This document shows positions 61,979 to 64,000 of a stretch of DNA of 64,000 nucleotides, piece by piece. Below the pieces are notes generated by a model. The model was not told the origin of the DNA. It saw only the letters and a list, made by a program, of their open reading frames with translations, and did no database searches. The translations under genes and the position numbers were made by a program. Origin of the DNA: DATBVX01 sp035263105 (GTDB lineage: Bacteria; Pseudomonadota; Gammaproteobacteria; Steroidobacterales; Steroidobacteraceae); contig DATFRO010000021.1 of the NCBI GenBank assembly GCA_035263105.1, positions 1 through 64,000 on the forward strand, written 5' to 3'. Within the stretch, counting starts at the first letter, position 1, and the number at the start of each line of letters is the position of its first letter.

Positions 61979-62494
61979 TTACAAGACCGCCTTCGTCATG
62001 TAGTCGACCGCGTTCTTCACCGACTGATCCGAGAGATCGGGACGCCCGCCGCGCGGCGGCATGACGCCCCTCGTTCCCTGGAAACCGCTGAGGGCGTGCG
62101 CGTACAGCACGCCCTTGCCCTTCGCGATCCGCCGGCTCCAGGCGTTCGGGTCACCGAACTTCGGCGCGCCCGCCAGCCCCGAGCCGTGGCACGCGACGCA
62201 GGTCGACTGGTAGACGTCGCTCCCGTTCAGGGTGGTGCTCGCCGGACGGGCCGCCACCGCCACGGTGGAGGAGCCTTCCGACGGCGGCGTAGGCATTCCA
62301 CTGATCGCGAGGCGAGCGAACGGCGCGGTGCGCTCGGCAACGGCCGCGAGGCGAGCGGGGTCATCCTTCAATATCCGTTGGTCGCTGCGGTGACCGATGA
62401 TGCGTGCGGTCACGAAGAAGCCGAGGATGACGGCGTGCAGCACCACGGCGAGGATCATGAAGCGGGTCCAGAAGCGTGCGTCCTGTGAACTCAT
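61979..62494 (-). CDS. Membrane-anchored cytochrome c (c5 type)
   Basis: A 171-residue protein: helix (MILAVVLHAVILGFFVTARI) near the start, linker, and a single c-type domain with heme site CVACH (~residue 99) and Met ligand in GVMPPRGG. Electron carrier on the periplasmic side. Start set at ATG 62494. Convergent with the SOD gene, 9 bp apart. Confidence 0.88.
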   Translation of the reverse strand: MSSQDARFWTRFMILAVVLHAVILGFFVTARIIGHRSDQRILKDDPARLAAVAERTAPFARLAISGMPTPPSEGSSTVAVAARPASTTLNGSDVYQSTCVACHGSGLAGAPKFGDPNAWSRRIAKGKGVLYAHALSGFQGTRGVMPPRGGRPDLSDQSVKNAVDYMTKAVL

Positions 62495-62555
62495 GACCGG
62501 GGATACAAGCAATCCATGTGCCAGTCGCACGGCGCGGGTTGCTTGAGTCGCGGGC

Positions 62556-63377
62556 GTGACCGATCATCCGCGCGTGAACGAGACATCGAGCGCCGCGGCA
62601 TCCGGCGGCAGAATGCCCGCGCTGTTCGTCGGCCATGGCACGCCGCTGAACGCAATCGAGGACAATGCGTTCAGCCGCGCCTGGCGCGAGCTCGGCGAGC
62701 GCGTGCCCATGCCCAGCGCGATCCTGTGCGTCTCTGCGCACTGGGAAACGCGCGACGTCCATGTGACCGCGGCGCGCGCGCCGGTGACGATTCACGACTT
62801 CTATGGTTTTCCACGTGCGCTCTACGACATCCAGTATCCGGCCCCCGGTGCGCCGGAACTCGCGAGCCGCGTGGTGCGCCTGGTGCAAGGCGCGCAGGTC
62901 CGCGCGGACCATGCGCGCGGCCTCGATCACGGCAGCTGGGCGGTGCTGCGCCTGATGTACCCCGAGGCCAACGTCCCGGTGATCCAGCTGAGTCTCGACA
63001 CCAGTGAGCCGGCCGCCTTCCATTACCTGCTCGGGCGCGAGCTCGCCCCGCTCCGTGATGAGGGCATCCTCATCGTCGGCAGTGGCAACGCCGTGCACAA
63101 TCTCGCGGTGATGGACCGGGGGCGCAGCTCCGGCTACGACTGGGCGGTGGAATTCAACGACGTGCTCCGCTCGCGGATCGCGGCGCACGAGGATGAGTCG
63201 CTCATCGATTACAAGACGCTGCATCCGGCATCGACGGCAGCGATCCCGACGCCCGAGCATTACCTGCCGCTGCTCTACACACTGGCAGTGCGCAGCGAGG
63301 ATGAGCCGCTGTCCTTCTTCAACGACCAGGTGGTCCTCGGATCGATCTCGATGTTGAGCGTGTGGATCGGCCCATGA
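62556..63377 (+). CDS. ygiD: 4,5-DOPA-extradiol-type dioxygenase (DODA, YgiD-like)
   Basis: A 273-residue LigB-superfamily enzyme: MPALFVGHGTPLNAI start, SAHWETRDVHVTA, DHGSWAVLRLMYPEA and SGNAVHNL. The His residues that bind the metal (GHG, SAHWE, DHGSW, VHNL) are in place. Ring-opening of DOPA-like catechols is the known activity, though the natural substrate is open. Starts with GTG 62556; overlaps the next gene (ATGA). Confidence 0.88.
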   Translation: MTDHPRVNETSSAAASGGRMPALFVGHGTPLNAIEDNAFSRAWRELGERVPMPSAILCVSAHWETRDVHVTAARAPVTIHDFYGFPRALYDIQYPAPGAPELASRVVRLVQGAQVRADHARGLDHGSWAVLRLMYPEANVPVIQLSLDTSEPAAFHYLLGRELAPLRDEGILIVGSGNAVHNLAVMDRGRSSGYDWAVEFNDVLRSRIAAHEDESLIDYKTLHPASTAAIPTPEHYLPLLYTLAVRSEDEPLSFFNDQVVLGSISMLSVWIGP

Positions 63378-64000
63378 AAAAGAGCGAATCGTCGCGCTCG
63401 CGCGAACGCACCAGCGACAGCCACGTGCGCGTACGGCGCGCGTATTTCGATTGCCGCTTCGGCCAGCTCAACGTGCGCACCGCGTTCCCGGGCAGTGGCG
63501 GGTTCGATGAGCGCACGACGCTCCTGTGCGTGCACCCGGAGCGCGCGTCGAGCCGCGTGTTTGCCCGCTGGCTGCCGGTGATCGCGCACGATCGCTCGGT
63601 GTACGCGCCGGATCTTCCGGGCTGCGGGGAGTCGGATGCGCCGGAGCGCCAGCCCGCGATCGCGGACTACGCCGCGGCGCTCGGCGACTTCGCGAGCAGC
63701 ATGCATTTTCGCCAGCTCGATGTGCTCGGCTGCGGATCCGGTGGCCTGATCGCCGCGGAGCTGGCGCTCGCCGTGCCACAGATCGTGCGGCACCTGGTGA
63801 TCGTTCCGTCGGCTGCCGCCGGCGCCGATGGGCAGGCGGCGGCATTGCATGAGGGCGTGGCGGAGCTCCTGCACAACGGTCCGGCCGCCGAGTGGATCAC
63901 CGCCGCAGTGCGCGAGTACCGTCCGGCCGAACGGCTGGCGCTGGTGAAGCTCCCCACATTGGTGCTGTGCGCCAGGGACGAGGCCGCGGAGGGTGGGCGC
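63374..64000 (+). CDS. Alpha/beta hydrolase, 3' truncated
   Basis: The frame is open from ATG 63374 to the window end (209 residues seen). The fold is shown by LLCVHPERASSRVFARWLPVIA, YAPDLPGCGESDAPE (typical of meta-cleavage hydrolases) and the nucleophile elbow DVLGCGSGGLIAAELAL (Ser ~121). The usual oxyanion HG is HP. Its overlap with the ring-opening dioxygenase suggests that it acts on the same pathway's product, as in C-C bond hydrolases. The acid and His lie outside the window. Confidence 0.85.
   Translation, partial: MKKSESSRSRERTSDSHVRVRRAYFDCRFGQLNVRTAFPGSGGFDERTTLLCVHPERASSRVFARWLPVIAHDRSVYAPDLPGCGESDAPERQPAIADYAAALGDFASSMHFRQLDVLGCGSGGLIAAELALAVPQIVRHLVIVPSAAAGADGQAAALHEGVAELLHNGPAAEWITAAVREYRPAERLALVKLPTLVLCARDEAAEGGR

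Overview
High-GC chromosomal window with dense coding on both strands and no rRNA, tRNA, CRISPR array, prophage or intact insertion sequence that I could recognise. The gene set points to a free-living, aerobic, high-GC gammaproteobacterium, perhaps near Steroidobacterales, Nevskiales or Xanthomonadales. The reasons are a gammaproteobacterial-type gshA, a glrK-qseG-glrR block, a GlyGly-CTERM protease, several M56/S9/DUF885 peptidases, BamA-like outer-membrane proteins and many diguanylate-cyclase and sigma-54 regulators. The taxonomic placement is inference.

Layout. 1-8.9 kb: a 5'-truncated DUF885 peptidase; a BlaI repressor with an M56 peptidase fused to a TonB C-terminal domain; a TIGR04283-like glycosyltransferase; a diguanylate cyclase; a DUF962 protein; gshA. 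9.0-16.9 kb: a probable sigma-54 operon with a small exported Cys protein, an HlyD adaptor, an ABC ATPase, two MacB/FtsX-type permeases, and a sigma-54 response regulator with its histidine kinase. 17-26.7 kb: a small unknown, two tandem paralogous GGDEF membrane proteins (the first degenerate), isoaspartyl peptidase, single-chain pyruvate carboxylase, and a REC-PAS-GGDEF-EAL protein. 26.6-34 kb: a secreted metzincin, a ferredoxin reductase, PII, a 46-aa membrane peptide, a thioredoxin-like ferredoxin, a quinone reductase and an Omp85-like protein. 34-44 kb: acetolactate synthase subunits on opposite strands, glyoxalase I, MFS, cupin, YbjQ, an epimerase-like protein, an S9 peptidase and a CurA-like reductase.

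44-63 kb is regulatory and stress-related. glrK-qseG-glrR is flanked on both sides by minus-strand genes with sigma-54 promoters (an EF-hand protein and a disordered 63-aa protein). After an M48 lipoprotein peptidase and a phospholipase D-VTT fusion coupled to an EEP phosphatase comes a stress island: GlsB, ferritin-like, DUF1328, a histidine kinase, two response regulators, a receiver-less sigma-54 activator, lipoproteins, a two-BON protein, an AI-2E permease, an SOD-family protein and a cytochrome c. The window ends with a DODA dioxygenase and a 3'-truncated alpha/beta hydrolase.

The main observation is a set of five sequences that fit the -24/-12 rule (GG-N10-GC). All five lie in intergenic DNA at a sensible distance from a start codon, and all lie close to one of the three sigma-54 activator genes. 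They suggest three local sigma-54 circuits: an exporter operon that carries its own activator; GlrR with two flanking targets; and a receiver-less activator with a stress lipoprotein and a GlsB operon.
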